From positions 1 through 64,000 of the forward strand of contig NZ_QJSX01000006.1 of the NCBI RefSeq assembly GCF_003217515.1: a stretch of DNA of 64,000 nucleotides, written 5' to 3'. Origin of the DNA: Deinococcus yavapaiensis KR-236 (lineage in GTDB: Bacteria > Deinococcota > Deinococci > Deinococcales > Deinococcaceae). The translations under genes and the position numbers were made by a program. Of this stretch, positions 24,980 through 34,446 are shown in pieces; positions within the stretch are counted from its first letter, which is position 1, and each line of letters starts with the position of its first letter. Below the pieces are notes generated by a model that did no database searches, was not told the DNA's origin, and worked only from the letters and a program-made list of their open reading frames with translations.

Positions 24980-27088
24980 TCACGCTGACGAAGGGCACGC
25001 GCACTGATGGTGCGACACCATCGTCAAGTCGGACGCATCGGGAAGAGCGAGTACATCCCGCCCGAACAGTCGATCGGCCCACCCTACCTCCTCGCGGACG
25101 CCGGTCGTGTCACGCACGCTGGGCAGCAGCAGCGCCTGACGATGACGTGCCGACGGGCAGTGCCGAACGCTCCACGATGTACCGCAATTGTCGCAGCGGC
25201 ATTGAAAGCGTCCTGCCCCCCACGCTTCGAACGCCGCGTCTCGCTGCGTGCACACCGGGCAGACCCGGAGCTGTTCGAGCGACGCGTTCGCCGCTCGTAC
25301 CGACCGCGTGAACTGCTCGAACTCGTCGAGCTTCGAGTCCACGTCCTCCAAGCGCCGATCCGTTTTCCGTATGCTGTGCCGCTCGGCCTGCAACCGCTGC
25401 CGAGCGGCGAGGGCCGCCGCTCGTTCCCGCACCAACTGGTCGCGTGCCTCCTCGGCGACCTTGGAAAGCTCGTGAGCGGGCAGCGGCGCGGTCAGCGCCC
25501 AGCTGCACGCGGTGTCATCGTTCTCGAACGGTGCGGGCAGGGTGTACGTGCGCATGAATTCCGGGACGGTCACGCGCGGTGGGTACGCGAGAAAGCGCGG
25601 CGCGGTGAGCGCCACCCGCACGGCGCGCGCCAAACGCTCGACGCTCTCAAGGTCGAGGGGCGACGCGGGCAGCACCGACAGGCGAGCGTGCAGCGCGCCC
25701 ACATCACCGGCGACCGAGCAGCTTCGCGCGTCGCCGTACTCGCTGACGCCACTGATGTACACGACCGCCGTGTGCGTCTCGACCCCTCGCGTCGCCGTGC
25801 ACAAGTCTTCGAACGCCCAGCCACGCTCGGCGTCGGTCAGCTCGGCGAGTGGGCTGCTGACGGGCACGACGCGCAGCACGTCCTGCCCGTTTTGCGACAG
25901 CGTGAGCGTTCCGTCCACGTTCCAAGCGAAGGTCACGGTTCCATCCGGGCCGCGCAGCGTGAACCGCTCGCCTCGGCGCAGCACGGCGGGCGCGTCGGGC
26001 GCGTACCCGAACTGCTCCAAGGCGCGCACGGTGAGCAGCAGCGCGAAGCGGTCGAATTCGTGGCACGCACGTTGCTCCACGTTCAATTGCTCTTGAGGCG
26101 CGGGCGCGCGCGTGTGCGCGTAGCGATACCACGCTTGCCACAACTGCGCCACCCGCCGGTAATGAGGATCGTTGCCGAGGATGTTCGTGATGCGCAGCGT
26201 AGCCGGCACCGCGACACGCGCCGGGATGCGACCGTACAAGTCGCTGTGCTGAAGTTGCTGCAATTGCCGCGCGAGGCGTTCGAGCTCTTGCAAGCGTTCC
26301 GCGGCCCGCACTTGCCCTTCGGTCGCGTCGAGCGCGTCTCCCCACAACGCGTAGATGCGACGCTGCCGCCAGTGCATGCCCGACGGCGGCTCGTGCTCGT
26401 TCGTTTCGGCGACCGCGAACGTTTCCAGCAACCGACGGACCTTCTGAATGCGTCGACGCACGTAACGCAGCAAGTGATCCACCAAACGCGCCGCCACCCG
26501 ATTCTCGTAGATGTCGTACAAGTCGTCGCGCACGTTGGCGATGACCCGCCGCGGCCGAACGGCCCTGAGCGTTCGCGCTTCCCAATCTTCCGTGTGAGAC
26601 GCCAAGTACGTCACGGCCTGCGAAGGAATTTGCCGCGCACGACTGACGTCCACGCGTTCTTGCCGTACTTCCAAGTGCGTGCGCGGCAGTCGGCACACCA
26701 CCTCCAAGTGCATCAAGTGACGCAGCATCGCTTCTTCCAACGGAAAGCGGTCGAGCGCCTCCGCGACGTCCCGGTCGATGGGCGACGTCGCCTTCCAATC
26801 GGCCCACGTACCCGACAAGTTCTCCAGGGCCGCCAAGTCGTCGGCGAGCGAGCCCAGTTCGAGCGCGGGCCCTTCGGCGTGCGCGCTGGGAAAACCGATG
26901 AACCGTTGGTCCTCGCCGGCGTGCACGCTCGCTTGACCGCGCGCGTCCGGCGTGACGAACGTGCCGGCGTCGACTCGCAACCCGTTGAGGAGGCCGCTCT
27001 CGGGCGTCGTGAGCCACTGCCCGCGCAGCACCCGGTCCGGCAAGGGCGTCACGCGGCCCGTGAGGCGGTCGTAAGCGAGGAAGGTCAT
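24980..27088 (-). CDS. DUF2357/McrC-like partner protein (CnuC-like), zinc-ribbon C-terminus
   Basis: 702 residues from the ATG at 27088, which overlaps the stop of the McrB-like gene (ATGA). The N-terminal half has the DUF2357 look: LRHLMHLEVVCRLPRTHLEVRQERVDVSRARQIP, VTYLASHTEDWEART and DDLYDIYENRVAARLVDHLLRYVRRRI. The C-terminal half has a charged coiled stretch (ARDQLVRERAAALAARQRLQAE) and a zinc ribbon, CPVCTQ...CRCDNCG. In McrBC and CoCoNuT systems this partner is the effector nuclease (PD-(D/E)xK). I could not point to an intact D-x-D/E-x-K signature here. It is the last gene of the operon. Confidence 0.65.
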   Translation of the reverse strand: MTFLAYDRLTGRVTPLPDRVLRGQWLTTPESGLLNGLRVDAGTFVTPDARGQASVHAGEDQRFIGFPSAHAEGPALELGSLADDLAALENLSGTWADWKATSPIDRDVAEALDRFPLEEAMLRHLMHLEVVCRLPRTHLEVRQERVDVSRARQIPSQAVTYLASHTEDWEARTLRAVRPRRVIANVRDDLYDIYENRVAARLVDHLLRYVRRRIQKVRRLLETFAVAETNEHEPPSGMHWRQRRIYALWGDALDATEGQVRAAERLQELERLARQLQQLQHSDLYGRIPARVAVPATLRITNILGNDPHYRRVAQLWQAWYRYAHTRAPAPQEQLNVEQRACHEFDRFALLLTVRALEQFGYAPDAPAVLRRGERFTLRGPDGTVTFAWNVDGTLTLSQNGQDVLRVVPVSSPLAELTDAERGWAFEDLCTATRGVETHTAVVYISGVSEYGDARSCSVAGDVGALHARLSVLPASPLDLESVERLARAVRVALTAPRFLAYPPRVTVPEFMRTYTLPAPFENDDTACSWALTAPLPAHELSKVAEEARDQLVRERAAALAARQRLQAERHSIRKTDRRLEDVDSKLDEFEQFTRSVRAANASLEQLRVCPVCTQRDAAFEAWGAGRFQCRCDNCGTSWSVRHCPSARHRQALLLPSVRDTTGVREEVGWADRLFGRDVLALPDASDLTMVSHHQCACPSSA

Positions 27089-29559
27089 GCGGGCACGGTG
27101 GGCAGCACGCCCAAGCGTTGCAAGGCGCGCGCGACGGTGGCGCGCGACTGCTCCGGCGACGTGCGAGCGTCGAGCTTGGACCACGTGGCGTCCAGCGTGC
27201 GCTGCAAGTCGATCAAGTCCTCGGGGCGCACGTCGAACTTGTTGTGAATCTTGCGCAGCACTTTCGTCGCGAGCACGTGATCGGTCGCTTCACCCAAACT
27301 GCCGCCCGCGGCGATCACCACTGGCACGTACCGCGCCATCTGCGTTTGCAAGCGGTTGCCCCAATTGAGGTCGAAGCGTTCGTGCAGCAAGGTACCCAAG
27401 GTGCTTTGCAAGTAGTTGTACGCCACGTCCGCCGCCGCACCGTGCCGTTCGACCGCCGCTTCGAACGACGCGCTGAGCGCGCTGTACGCCAACGGCAAAC
27501 GAGGCGGGAGGGTGCGGGCCGGCACGTCCTCGAAGTGACGAGGCAACTCCATGACGTGCGCGCGGTCGTACGTCTTGTCGGCGAAATCCTTCGTGGTTTC
27601 GTCGTGGTTGGCGGTCCCGACGAACCACACGTTGTCCGGCAAGTCAAGAATGCGCGCGTCCCGTAAGTGCGCCGGGGCCGGTTCGACGCTCGCTTCCATC
27701 AACGGCAACTGCTTGCGTTCCGGATTCTCCAACGCCGAGAGGATGCTCGCGAAGTACTGCTCGGGATGCGACAAGTTCATCTCGTCGAGCACGATGATGA
27801 ACGGCACGTCGCGGTACCGAGGCAGATGCGCGCGGTACAACGCTTGCAGAAACTCCGATTCGTAAAAACGACGCTCGAACGCGTTGAAGTGCCCGATCAA
27901 GTCGGCTTTGTCACGCCAACCGGACTGCACTTCCGTCACGGCGCGCTCGCCGCCGATCGCGCGGGCGAACGCGAGCGGCAAGCTGGTCTTGCCGGTCCCG
28001 CTGATGCCTTGCAGCAAGTGCAACTTGCTCATGGCGAGCCCGCCGAGGAAGCTGCGCAAGGTCCGCAAGCCGTACTGGCGCGGCATGTCCCGGTCGGCGG
28101 CGATGCGCGTTTGCACTTCTCGCACGAACGCCGCCAGGTCCGGCGCGTCCACATCCAAGTCTGGTTCGGCGTGCAAGGCGAGGTTCTCGTCCATGCTGGT
28201 GCACGCGGGGAAGACGCTTTTGCCGTCCGTGCTGGTGATGTGCTTGTCGACGTCGGCTTTGAGTTCGCGCAACGCCGTTTGCAGCAACGTCACTTGCGTG
28301 TCGAGGGCATCCTTGCGGTCACGGAGACTTTCGAGTTCAGTCACGGCGATGCCCGCGCGGTGCAAGCGTTGCTTGAGCTCGTTGATTTCCTGCAGTTGCT
28401 GCACGCGCGTCGCGTCCCACGCGTCGCGCTCGGCTTCCAAGGCGCGCAGCCGCGCGGTCGCGTCCGCGCTGGGACGTTGCGACACTTGATCGCGCAGCTT
28501 GTCGCGTTCGCGTTTCAACGCCCGCAGTTCTTGCAGCAACTCCTCGGGCGAGCGATCACCGAACTGCTCCAAGGCGGTGTTGCGTTCGTCCAATTGCCGT
28601 TCGAGTCGTTCACGTTCGCGCCGCGCCGCGTTCAAGCGGTCGTGCAGCGAGTGAATTTCACCTTCCAAGCGCTCCAAATCCCCGGCGACGCGTTGCCGCG
28701 CGCGTTCGTTGACGTACTCGCGTTCCTCGGCGAGATCTTGCTGTTCTTCGTGCAGGCGTTGCTGCAGCCGCTCCAAGCGGCGCTTCTTCTCTTCGAGTTC
28801 CTCCAGTTCCTTCCGGACGGTGGCGCGCGCCGCCGTCAAGCGCTCTTCGTGCTCGCGTTCTTGCTCGTGCAGCTTCGCGGCGTGTCCTTCGCGCACCGAG
28901 CGCAACTCTTGCTGATGCGCTTGATGCTGCTTGAGCAGCTCGGTTTGCGCGTCGCGCGCTTCTTTGGTGAGTCGCGCGACTTCTTCGCGCAGCGGCGCGA
29001 GGATCGCTTCGCGACGCTTCAAGAAACCCGTTTCCGCTTCGGCTTCCCGCTGCATCAAACGCTCGTCACGTTCGAGCAGCCCGACGTCGCGTTCGTCGAT
29101 CGCGCGTTCACGCTCGTCGAGCGTGCGCTCGCCTTGCCGCACGTGCGCGCGCAACGCGTCGAGAGAGGCGCGTTCCTGCTTGAGCTCCTCGCCGCTTTTC
29201 GCGGCGGCGGCGCTGCGCTTGTCGGCCTCTTCGGCTTTCCGGTCGGCGGTACGGGCTTTCGCGTGGTACAACTCGGCGGCTTCTTGCGCTTTCCGCAACG
29301 CTTGCTGCACGTCCGTCGGTGGTGGCGTCGTGGGCGGCAACGCCTCGGCGCGTTCGGCGACGCTGCTGCTGTCGTGCGCTTGGACGTGTAGCGCCGAGAT
29401 TTGCTGCAGCGACTGCTGAAACGCCGACGACACGCCGAACGTGGGCGTGCCGACGGGCGTGGGCGGCGAGGCGGGCGGCGACGCGGGAGAGGACACGTGC
29501 GGTCGATTCGAGTGGTGAGCGCGGTGCTTGTTCTTTTTTCCCATGGGCAGTTCCTTCAA
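27085..29559 (-). CDS. McrB-like AAA+ NTPase with long coiled coil (CnuB-like)
   Basis: 824 residues. The Pro/Ser-rich N-terminus (1-45) is followed by an uninterrupted coiled coil over roughly residues 80-440 (repeated E/R/L heptads such as LEELEEKKRRLERLQQRLHEEQQ). The C-terminal AAA+ domain has Walker A LLQGISGTGKTSL, Walker B IIVLDEMNLSHPEQYFASIL and VWFVGTANHDETTKDFADKTYDRAHVMELP. This last segment occupies the place of the McrB GTP-specificity signature GTMNxxDRS. McrB relatives bind GTP and drive the McrC nuclease. A long coiled coil on an McrB-like domain defines the CoCoNuT class of predicted type IV (RNA-targeting) systems. It overlaps both neighbours by four bases. Confidence 0.8.
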   Translation of the reverse strand: MKELPMGKKNKHRAHHSNRPHVSSPASPPASPPTPVGTPTFGVSSAFQQSLQQISALHVQAHDSSSVAERAEALPPTTPPPTDVQQALRKAQEAAELYHAKARTADRKAEEADKRSAAAAKSGEELKQERASLDALRAHVRQGERTLDERERAIDERDVGLLERDERLMQREAEAETGFLKRREAILAPLREEVARLTKEARDAQTELLKQHQAHQQELRSVREGHAAKLHEQEREHEERLTAARATVRKELEELEEKKRRLERLQQRLHEEQQDLAEEREYVNERARQRVAGDLERLEGEIHSLHDRLNAARRERERLERQLDERNTALEQFGDRSPEELLQELRALKRERDKLRDQVSQRPSADATARLRALEAERDAWDATRVQQLQEINELKQRLHRAGIAVTELESLRDRKDALDTQVTLLQTALRELKADVDKHITSTDGKSVFPACTSMDENLALHAEPDLDVDAPDLAAFVREVQTRIAADRDMPRQYGLRTLRSFLGGLAMSKLHLLQGISGTGKTSLPLAFARAIGGERAVTEVQSGWRDKADLIGHFNAFERRFYESEFLQALYRAHLPRYRDVPFIIVLDEMNLSHPEQYFASILSALENPERKQLPLMEASVEPAPAHLRDARILDLPDNVWFVGTANHDETTKDFADKTYDRAHVMELPRHFEDVPARTLPPRLPLAYSALSASFEAAVERHGAAADVAYNYLQSTLGTLLHERFDLNWGNRLQTQMARYVPVVIAAGGSLGEATDHVLATKVLRKIHNKFDVRPEDLIDLQRTLDATWSKLDARTSPEQSRATVARALQRLGVLPTVPA

Positions 29560-31160
29560 GCGTCGAGATCGTCGATGCCGTCGTCGAGAGGTTCATCCAC
29601 GACGCCCACCGCGGGGGAAGCCGTCGCGCCGAACGAGCGTAAAGCGGAAGGGTCCGTGAAACACAAGGCCGAAAGTGCCCGGTAAGCGACGTCCCGCGCG
29701 TTCGGCGCGACCGTCACCGCGGGCGGAAGCGGCGCGTCGTCCGCGTTCGGCACGTGCGCCGCGCCACCCCCCCAGTGAATGGCCGACTCCAAGTCGTGCA
29801 AGAAGGTCGGGTCGCGCGTCGCCACGGCGCGCAACGGGTGCCGCGCGTCGCGGTACGCGGCGATCAAGGTGGCGACGAGTAACGGACGCAACTTGCCCGT
29901 CCAAGCGCGGTTGGCCATGGCGTACACGTCGCTGACCTTCACGCTCGAAAGCCGCTCGGGCAGCGGCGTGACGAACCCGAGGCTCTGAGCCATCGCGTCG
30001 AGACGACGCGCGTTGTACGTGCGGTCATGCTCGATCAAGTGCTGCTCGACACCCGCCGTGGCATGCGCGTCCCGCACCACCGCCAACACCCCCTCGATGA
30101 GCTTGCGGGTCGCTTTGAGAGCCTCGTTGGCTTTGCGCTCCGCGTGCTTGTCGCTCGCCGAGCGAAGCTCTTGATGCGCGAGTTCGCACTCCAGCAACCA
30201 TTGGTACAACGGGTGCTCTTGCGCGCGCTGCCCGAAGTGCCGTTCCACTTCGCGTTCCGCGTCGGCTTGCACTCGATCGAGCACGCTCGCGTACGACGCT
30301 TCTCCTTCGGGCGTGACGCGTTCGTGCAGCCGCTCCACGAACGCCGCGAGGTTTTTCGAGTCGCGCGAGCGCCGCTTCACGACCGTGGTGAGCGGACTGG
30401 TTCGCAAGCCGAACGGATCGCACACGTTCCAATCCTGGTCGCCTTCCTCGAAGTACAGGTACGTGCTGACGAACATCAAGTGCGGACGGTCCTCGATGAA
30501 GTTGACGCGGTCGACGCGGCGCGCCACGTTCGCCGGGCGGTCGTCGTCCTCGAACGCTTCGCTGCTACCGTGTCGCGCGCGTTCGAAACGCGTGACCGCG
30601 TCGAGCACGTCGCGTGGCGTCGGCGTGGCCGGCGGCGCACCGGTCGGCAACTCCACGAACGGTCGATGCGAACGGTTGTTAAAAAGCAACACCGGGAAGC
30701 CTCGATCGTCGAACGTCACGTCCGGCGTTTCGATGGTGCTCGCGAGGCGTGGCAGCAGCAGTCCGCTGAACGGATCTTGAAAGACGTACCCGGTGATGAA
30801 ATCGTCGAGGTTCTGGGCGAGATCGAACGTTTCGTCGCGCAAGCGACGCGCCGCGTCTGGTTTGACGAGGCCGTCTTCGAAGGTCGTGCCGTTGTCGACG
30901 AGCTGACGACGCACGACGCGCACCAAATCCGGATGCAAATGCAGCAAATCCGCGATCGCCACGTCGTCGTGGTATCCGCGCAGCAGCAAGCCCGTCACAG
31001 CCCGCTGCAAGAAATTCCAGCGTCGCGAGCGAGGCCGCGGGGCCACCACGCGGTACGCCCACACCGGCCACAGCAAATCGCGGCGACGCGCCACGGGAAT
31101 TCTATGGTCGTACAAGCGGTAACGGAGAATGGGGGCTTCACGCGGAAACGAGGCGACCAT
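29556..31160 (-). CDS. unknown 534-residue protein of the TerY-P/McrB-like operon
   Basis: 534 residues, no signal or membrane segment. The N-terminal region contains ARRRDLLWPVWAYRVV and then RAVTGLLLRGYHDDVAIADLLHLHPDLVRVVRRQL, which fits a winged helix-turn-helix. Next come DFITGYVFQDPFSGLLLPRL and DVTFDDRGFPVLLFNNRSHR. The middle has a glutamate-rich region and the C-terminal third is helical (RKLIEGVLAVVRDAHATAGVEQHL). I do not recognise a catalytic domain. The gene starts inside the end of the helicase gene (23-bp overlap) and overlaps the McrB-like gene by four bases. It is therefore an obligate part of the operon, perhaps a nucleic-acid-binding adaptor. Confidence 0.7.
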   Translation of the reverse strand: MVASFPREAPILRYRLYDHRIPVARRRDLLWPVWAYRVVAPRPRSRRWNFLQRAVTGLLLRGYHDDVAIADLLHLHPDLVRVVRRQLVDNGTTFEDGLVKPDAARRLRDETFDLAQNLDDFITGYVFQDPFSGLLLPRLASTIETPDVTFDDRGFPVLLFNNRSHRPFVELPTGAPPATPTPRDVLDAVTRFERARHGSSEAFEDDDRPANVARRVDRVNFIEDRPHLMFVSTYLYFEEGDQDWNVCDPFGLRTSPLTTVVKRRSRDSKNLAAFVERLHERVTPEGEASYASVLDRVQADAEREVERHFGQRAQEHPLYQWLLECELAHQELRSASDKHAERKANEALKATRKLIEGVLAVVRDAHATAGVEQHLIEHDRTYNARRLDAMAQSLGFVTPLPERLSSVKVSDVYAMANRAWTGKLRPLLVATLIAAYRDARHPLRAVATRDPTFLHDLESAIHWGGGAAHVPNADDAPLPPAVTVAPNARDVAYRALSALCFTDPSALRSFGATASPAVGVVDEPLDDGIDDLDA

Positions 31161-34100
31161 GACGTCCTTTGCACAAGCGGTGGAAGTTCGAAAGCGCCCG
31201 AACGGCCGAAGGTGCGTCCGGCGGCGGCAGCATGCCGGTGTCCCCGACGACGATCAACAAGCGTTGCTGACGACTCATGGCGACGCACAAGCGGTTCGGC
31301 AATGTGAGGTGCCCGTACTTGCGTCGCTCTTCCAACGCGGTCGAACTCGGCAAGGTGTTGCTGCGCGTCACGGACAAGAAGACGACGTCGAACTCCATGC
31401 CTTGAAACGCGTCGACCGTGCCGACCCGCAGCCGTTCCTTGGTGCGTCCTTGCCGATCGTACGTTTCACGGTACGCGCCGTGAATGCGAAGCTGTCCGTC
31501 TTCGCCTTGCTCGACGAGATCGACGTCTTGCAACGCGCGTAGCAACTCACGCACTTGATCGGCGTAGAAGGTGATGACGCCGACGCTGAAGTCCGGTCGT
31601 GCGTCCAGCACCCGCTTCGCTTCCGCGGCGATCCAACGCGCTTCGGCCACGCGGGATTTGCTGCGCCCGCCGCGTTCCGCGCCCCGCTCGAACGGCACGT
31701 CCACCCACGCGGCTGGCCGACCGTCGTACCCGGGCAAGTCATGCGCGAAGTCCGACGCGGACCGACCGCTCGCGAACGCTTCGCCCGCCGGGTAGAAGTT
31801 GTCACTCACGAACTGCCCGAGCAGCGGATGCATGCGGTACTGCTTGTCGAGCGTGACGACGCGTTTGATGCCGTCACGCCGTTCGCGCGCCTGCAAGTCT
31901 TGAAACAAACGCTCGAACAAACTTTGGTGCAGCGCGTCTTGATACTCGTCGCCCACCGACGCTTGCAACTGCCGTTCGATGTCCGGTTCGAGCAAGTGCG
32001 GTAACTGCCGGTGGTCGCCCACGAGGATGATGCGCCGCTCGGCTTGCGCCATCGGAATCAGCAAATCCAACGGGTTCACGCGCGCCGCTTCGTCCACGAC
32101 GACGTTGTCGAACGCCCGCACGGCGTGCCCGGTCTTCGTCTTGAATTCCCGCACCGCGAACGAATCGGATTGCTGACACGTCGCGGCGAGCACCGCGCTG
32201 TAATCACGCACAGCGTCGTGCACGCCCCTCGGGTCGTTCTCCAACGCGTCGAGAAAGTCGTACAGCACCCCGGCGACGTCGCTGCGCGTTTGACCGCTCC
32301 CCGCGCGGTCGTCACGCAACGCGCGCTGCAAGTCGCGCAGCGCGCTCGTCAACGCGTGCGTCACTTCGGGCGGCACTTGCACCGGCGCGCCCGGCAAGGT
32401 GTCCGGCTGCAAGCGCGTCAACAACGCTTGCTTGAGGTGCGCGAGCGCCTCCAAGAACGGCGGGGCTTCCTCGCTCGACCACACCCCGGCGTCTTCGAGC
32501 AACGTCCGCTCGTCCGCCGTCAACGGCGCGTCGTTCAACCGGCGCAGCGCCTTGCGCGCGCTGGCCGGGCCATCGTCCAAGAACGCTTCGCGTTCGGTTC
32601 GCAACGCTCGCACGGCACGCAGTGCCAACGTGACGTCCTCGTGCGGCTCGCCGGAAGGACGCACTGCTTTCAAGTCCCGCAAGCGATCTTTCGTTTCCGC
32701 CCGCAAGGCGTGCTCCCCGAGCGTCAACACCTCGTCAATGACGTCCGCCACCGAATCGCGCGCGTTGGGCGCGCCCGTGAACCGCAACACCAAGTCACGC
32801 GCGCGTTTGTACCGCACTTCCAAAGGACGCTCGGGGAAGTCCGCGAGGCGCGCGCGAACTTGCGCGACCATGTCTTGCCGCCAGCGTTCCGCGCCGCTCG
32901 TCACCGCGTCGATCACTTGCCGTCGGTTCCGCCCGATTTTCACGGCGGGCAACCCGAACACCACCGTGGCCGACGCGGCGTTCTCCACGGCGATGTGCTG
33001 CGTGCTCGTCAGCAACGTTTGCGCGGCCACGCGGCCCGGATCGGCCGTCAACTCGGCGAGGCGCGCTTGAATGGCGGCGATCACCCGAGTTTTCCCGGTG
33101 CCCGGCGGTCCTTGAATCAACGCGATGTCCGGCGTGTTGATCGCGACGTCCACCGCGTCCGTTTGCCGCTGCGTGGGTTCACCGCCGAACACCTCGCGGG
33201 CCGGCGATCTCGGCGGCAAGGCTTCCATGCGTGGCAACGCGCGCCGCGGCACGTCCAACCCCTCAAGGAGCGGGCCGAGTTGCGGCATGGGCGTCTCGGC
33301 GGCGATCACGGCGCGACGCGCGCGGTCGCGTCGCTCGAACTGCAAACGATCCCCGGTGAGACTCACGAATAACACGCCACGTTCCGGCGGCGCGTGATCC
33401 AAGTCGGCGGTACGCAACGGACGCACGTCGACCGTCGAACGACGCTCGTCACACTGCACGTACTCCCCGATGAACGTTCGCGTCCGAGCGCTCGACGACT
33501 CGGACGCGGCGACGCTCAACTCGGGCGGCAGCGTCGCGGACGCTTCGAGCGTCAAGTCCGCTTGCTGTCGCATGAACGCGAAGGCCTCGGGGGACGCCAC
33601 GAGCGTGAAACGCCAACACCCGTTGGTGAAGAGCGGCCGTTCGTCGAACGGCAACGCGCCCATGCGCCGAGCACGCTCCACGCCGCGTTCATGCTCCAAG
33701 CGCTGGTACTCTTCCCACACCCGCAAGTAACTGCGGGTATCTTGCAAGCGCGCCGCGAGCGCCGCTTGCAACTGCCCGCGTTCGCGTCCCGCCAGCGTTT
33801 CGTCTCGAAACGTCCACGGCGCTTCGACGAGCACGACCGGGCGCTTCAACTCGTCGTTTCGGCGCGCGCTGCGCGTGACGTGCGCGACGTGCAACGCGTC
33901 GTCGGTCCGCACGACATCCAAATTCCAACGGTGTCCCAGCAACCGAAACGCTTGCTGTTGATCCGGCCGCTTGTTCGGCGTGCCGGCCAGCAAAAACCGC
34001 GGTGGTCGCCCCGCTTCCACCGGTGGCAACGTGACGGCCTGCGCGAGCATCTGCACGACGTACTCCACGGACGTCCGCTCTTGCTCGTGCGCGCGAAGGT

Positions 34101-34446
34101 CATCCACGATCGCTTCGTCGATGCCGATCACTTCCGCGTCGTGCATGAAGTACCCGACGGGAAATTGATGCGCTTGCACGGCGATCGACGCGCCTTGCAC
34201 GCGCGCCACCCACAGCACGTTCGGCATGCCTTGTGACAACAACGCGCGCACCCGCGCGTGCTCCACGTCGGTCTCGCCTCGTACCAGCCACTGCGCGTCC
34301 TTCGCGCGCAAGATGACTTCGTCGAGGGTGTCGTTGAACTGCAAACGAACTTCCGTTCCGCGCGGCACCGCGAACGGCACGTCCGCGTTTAGCAAGCGAA
34401 GTTGCACGAGCGTCACCGCCCCGAACTGCACGTCATTGGCTTGCAT
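31138..34446 (-). CDS. superfamily 1 UPF1/DNA2-like helicase (CnuH-like)
   Basis: 1102 residues from the ATG at 34446, which overlaps the end of the kinase gene; the longer frame to 34611 is Cys/Arg-rich and lacks a start signal. The N-terminal 450 residues are of unknown fold. The helicase motifs are clear: motif I IQGPPGTGKTRVIAAIQ, motif II VVVDEAARVNPLDLLIP, motif III ILVGDHRQLPHLLE, motif IV LDKQYRMHP, motif V GTVDAFQGMEFDVVFLSVTRS and motif VI RLCVAMSRQQRLLIVVGD. A large insertion sits between motifs I and II. This DNA2/NAM7/UPF1 clade unwinds RNA or DNA. Association with kinase-phosphatase-VWA triads and McrBC-like pairs is known from comparative genomics. Confidence 0.85.
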   Translation of the reverse strand: MQANDVQFGAVTLVQLRLLNADVPFAVPRGTEVRLQFNDTLDEVILRAKDAQWLVRGETDVEHARVRALLSQGMPNVLWVARVQGASIAVQAHQFPVGYFMHDAEVIGIDEAIVDDLRAHEQERTSVEYVVQMLAQAVTLPPVEAGRPPRFLLAGTPNKRPDQQQAFRLLGHRWNLDVVRTDDALHVAHVTRSARRNDELKRPVVLVEAPWTFRDETLAGRERGQLQAALAARLQDTRSYLRVWEEYQRLEHERGVERARRMGALPFDERPLFTNGCWRFTLVASPEAFAFMRQQADLTLEASATLPPELSVAASESSSARTRTFIGEYVQCDERRSTVDVRPLRTADLDHAPPERGVLFVSLTGDRLQFERRDRARRAVIAAETPMPQLGPLLEGLDVPRRALPRMEALPPRSPAREVFGGEPTQRQTDAVDVAINTPDIALIQGPPGTGKTRVIAAIQARLAELTADPGRVAAQTLLTSTQHIAVENAASATVVFGLPAVKIGRNRRQVIDAVTSGAERWRQDMVAQVRARLADFPERPLEVRYKRARDLVLRFTGAPNARDSVADVIDEVLTLGEHALRAETKDRLRDLKAVRPSGEPHEDVTLALRAVRALRTEREAFLDDGPASARKALRRLNDAPLTADERTLLEDAGVWSSEEAPPFLEALAHLKQALLTRLQPDTLPGAPVQVPPEVTHALTSALRDLQRALRDDRAGSGQTRSDVAGVLYDFLDALENDPRGVHDAVRDYSAVLAATCQQSDSFAVREFKTKTGHAVRAFDNVVVDEAARVNPLDLLIPMAQAERRIILVGDHRQLPHLLEPDIERQLQASVGDEYQDALHQSLFERLFQDLQARERRDGIKRVVTLDKQYRMHPLLGQFVSDNFYPAGEAFASGRSASDFAHDLPGYDGRPAAWVDVPFERGAERGGRSKSRVAEARWIAAEAKRVLDARPDFSVGVITFYADQVRELLRALQDVDLVEQGEDGQLRIHGAYRETYDRQGRTKERLRVGTVDAFQGMEFDVVFLSVTRSNTLPSSTALEERRKYGHLTLPNRLCVAMSRQQRLLIVVGDTGMLPPPDAPSAVRALSNFHRLCKGRHGRLVSA

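Noticed and set aside
25007..27247. 746-codon plus-strand open frame opposite the McrC-like gene
   Set aside because: Arg/His/Val-rich composition without domains; the minus frame has DUF2357-type and zinc-ribbon motifs and operon coupling.
27667..29391. 574-codon plus-strand open frame rich in Phe, Leu and Arg
   Set aside because: It is the antisense of the coiled-coil coding sequence of the McrB-like gene; composition artefact of heptad codons.
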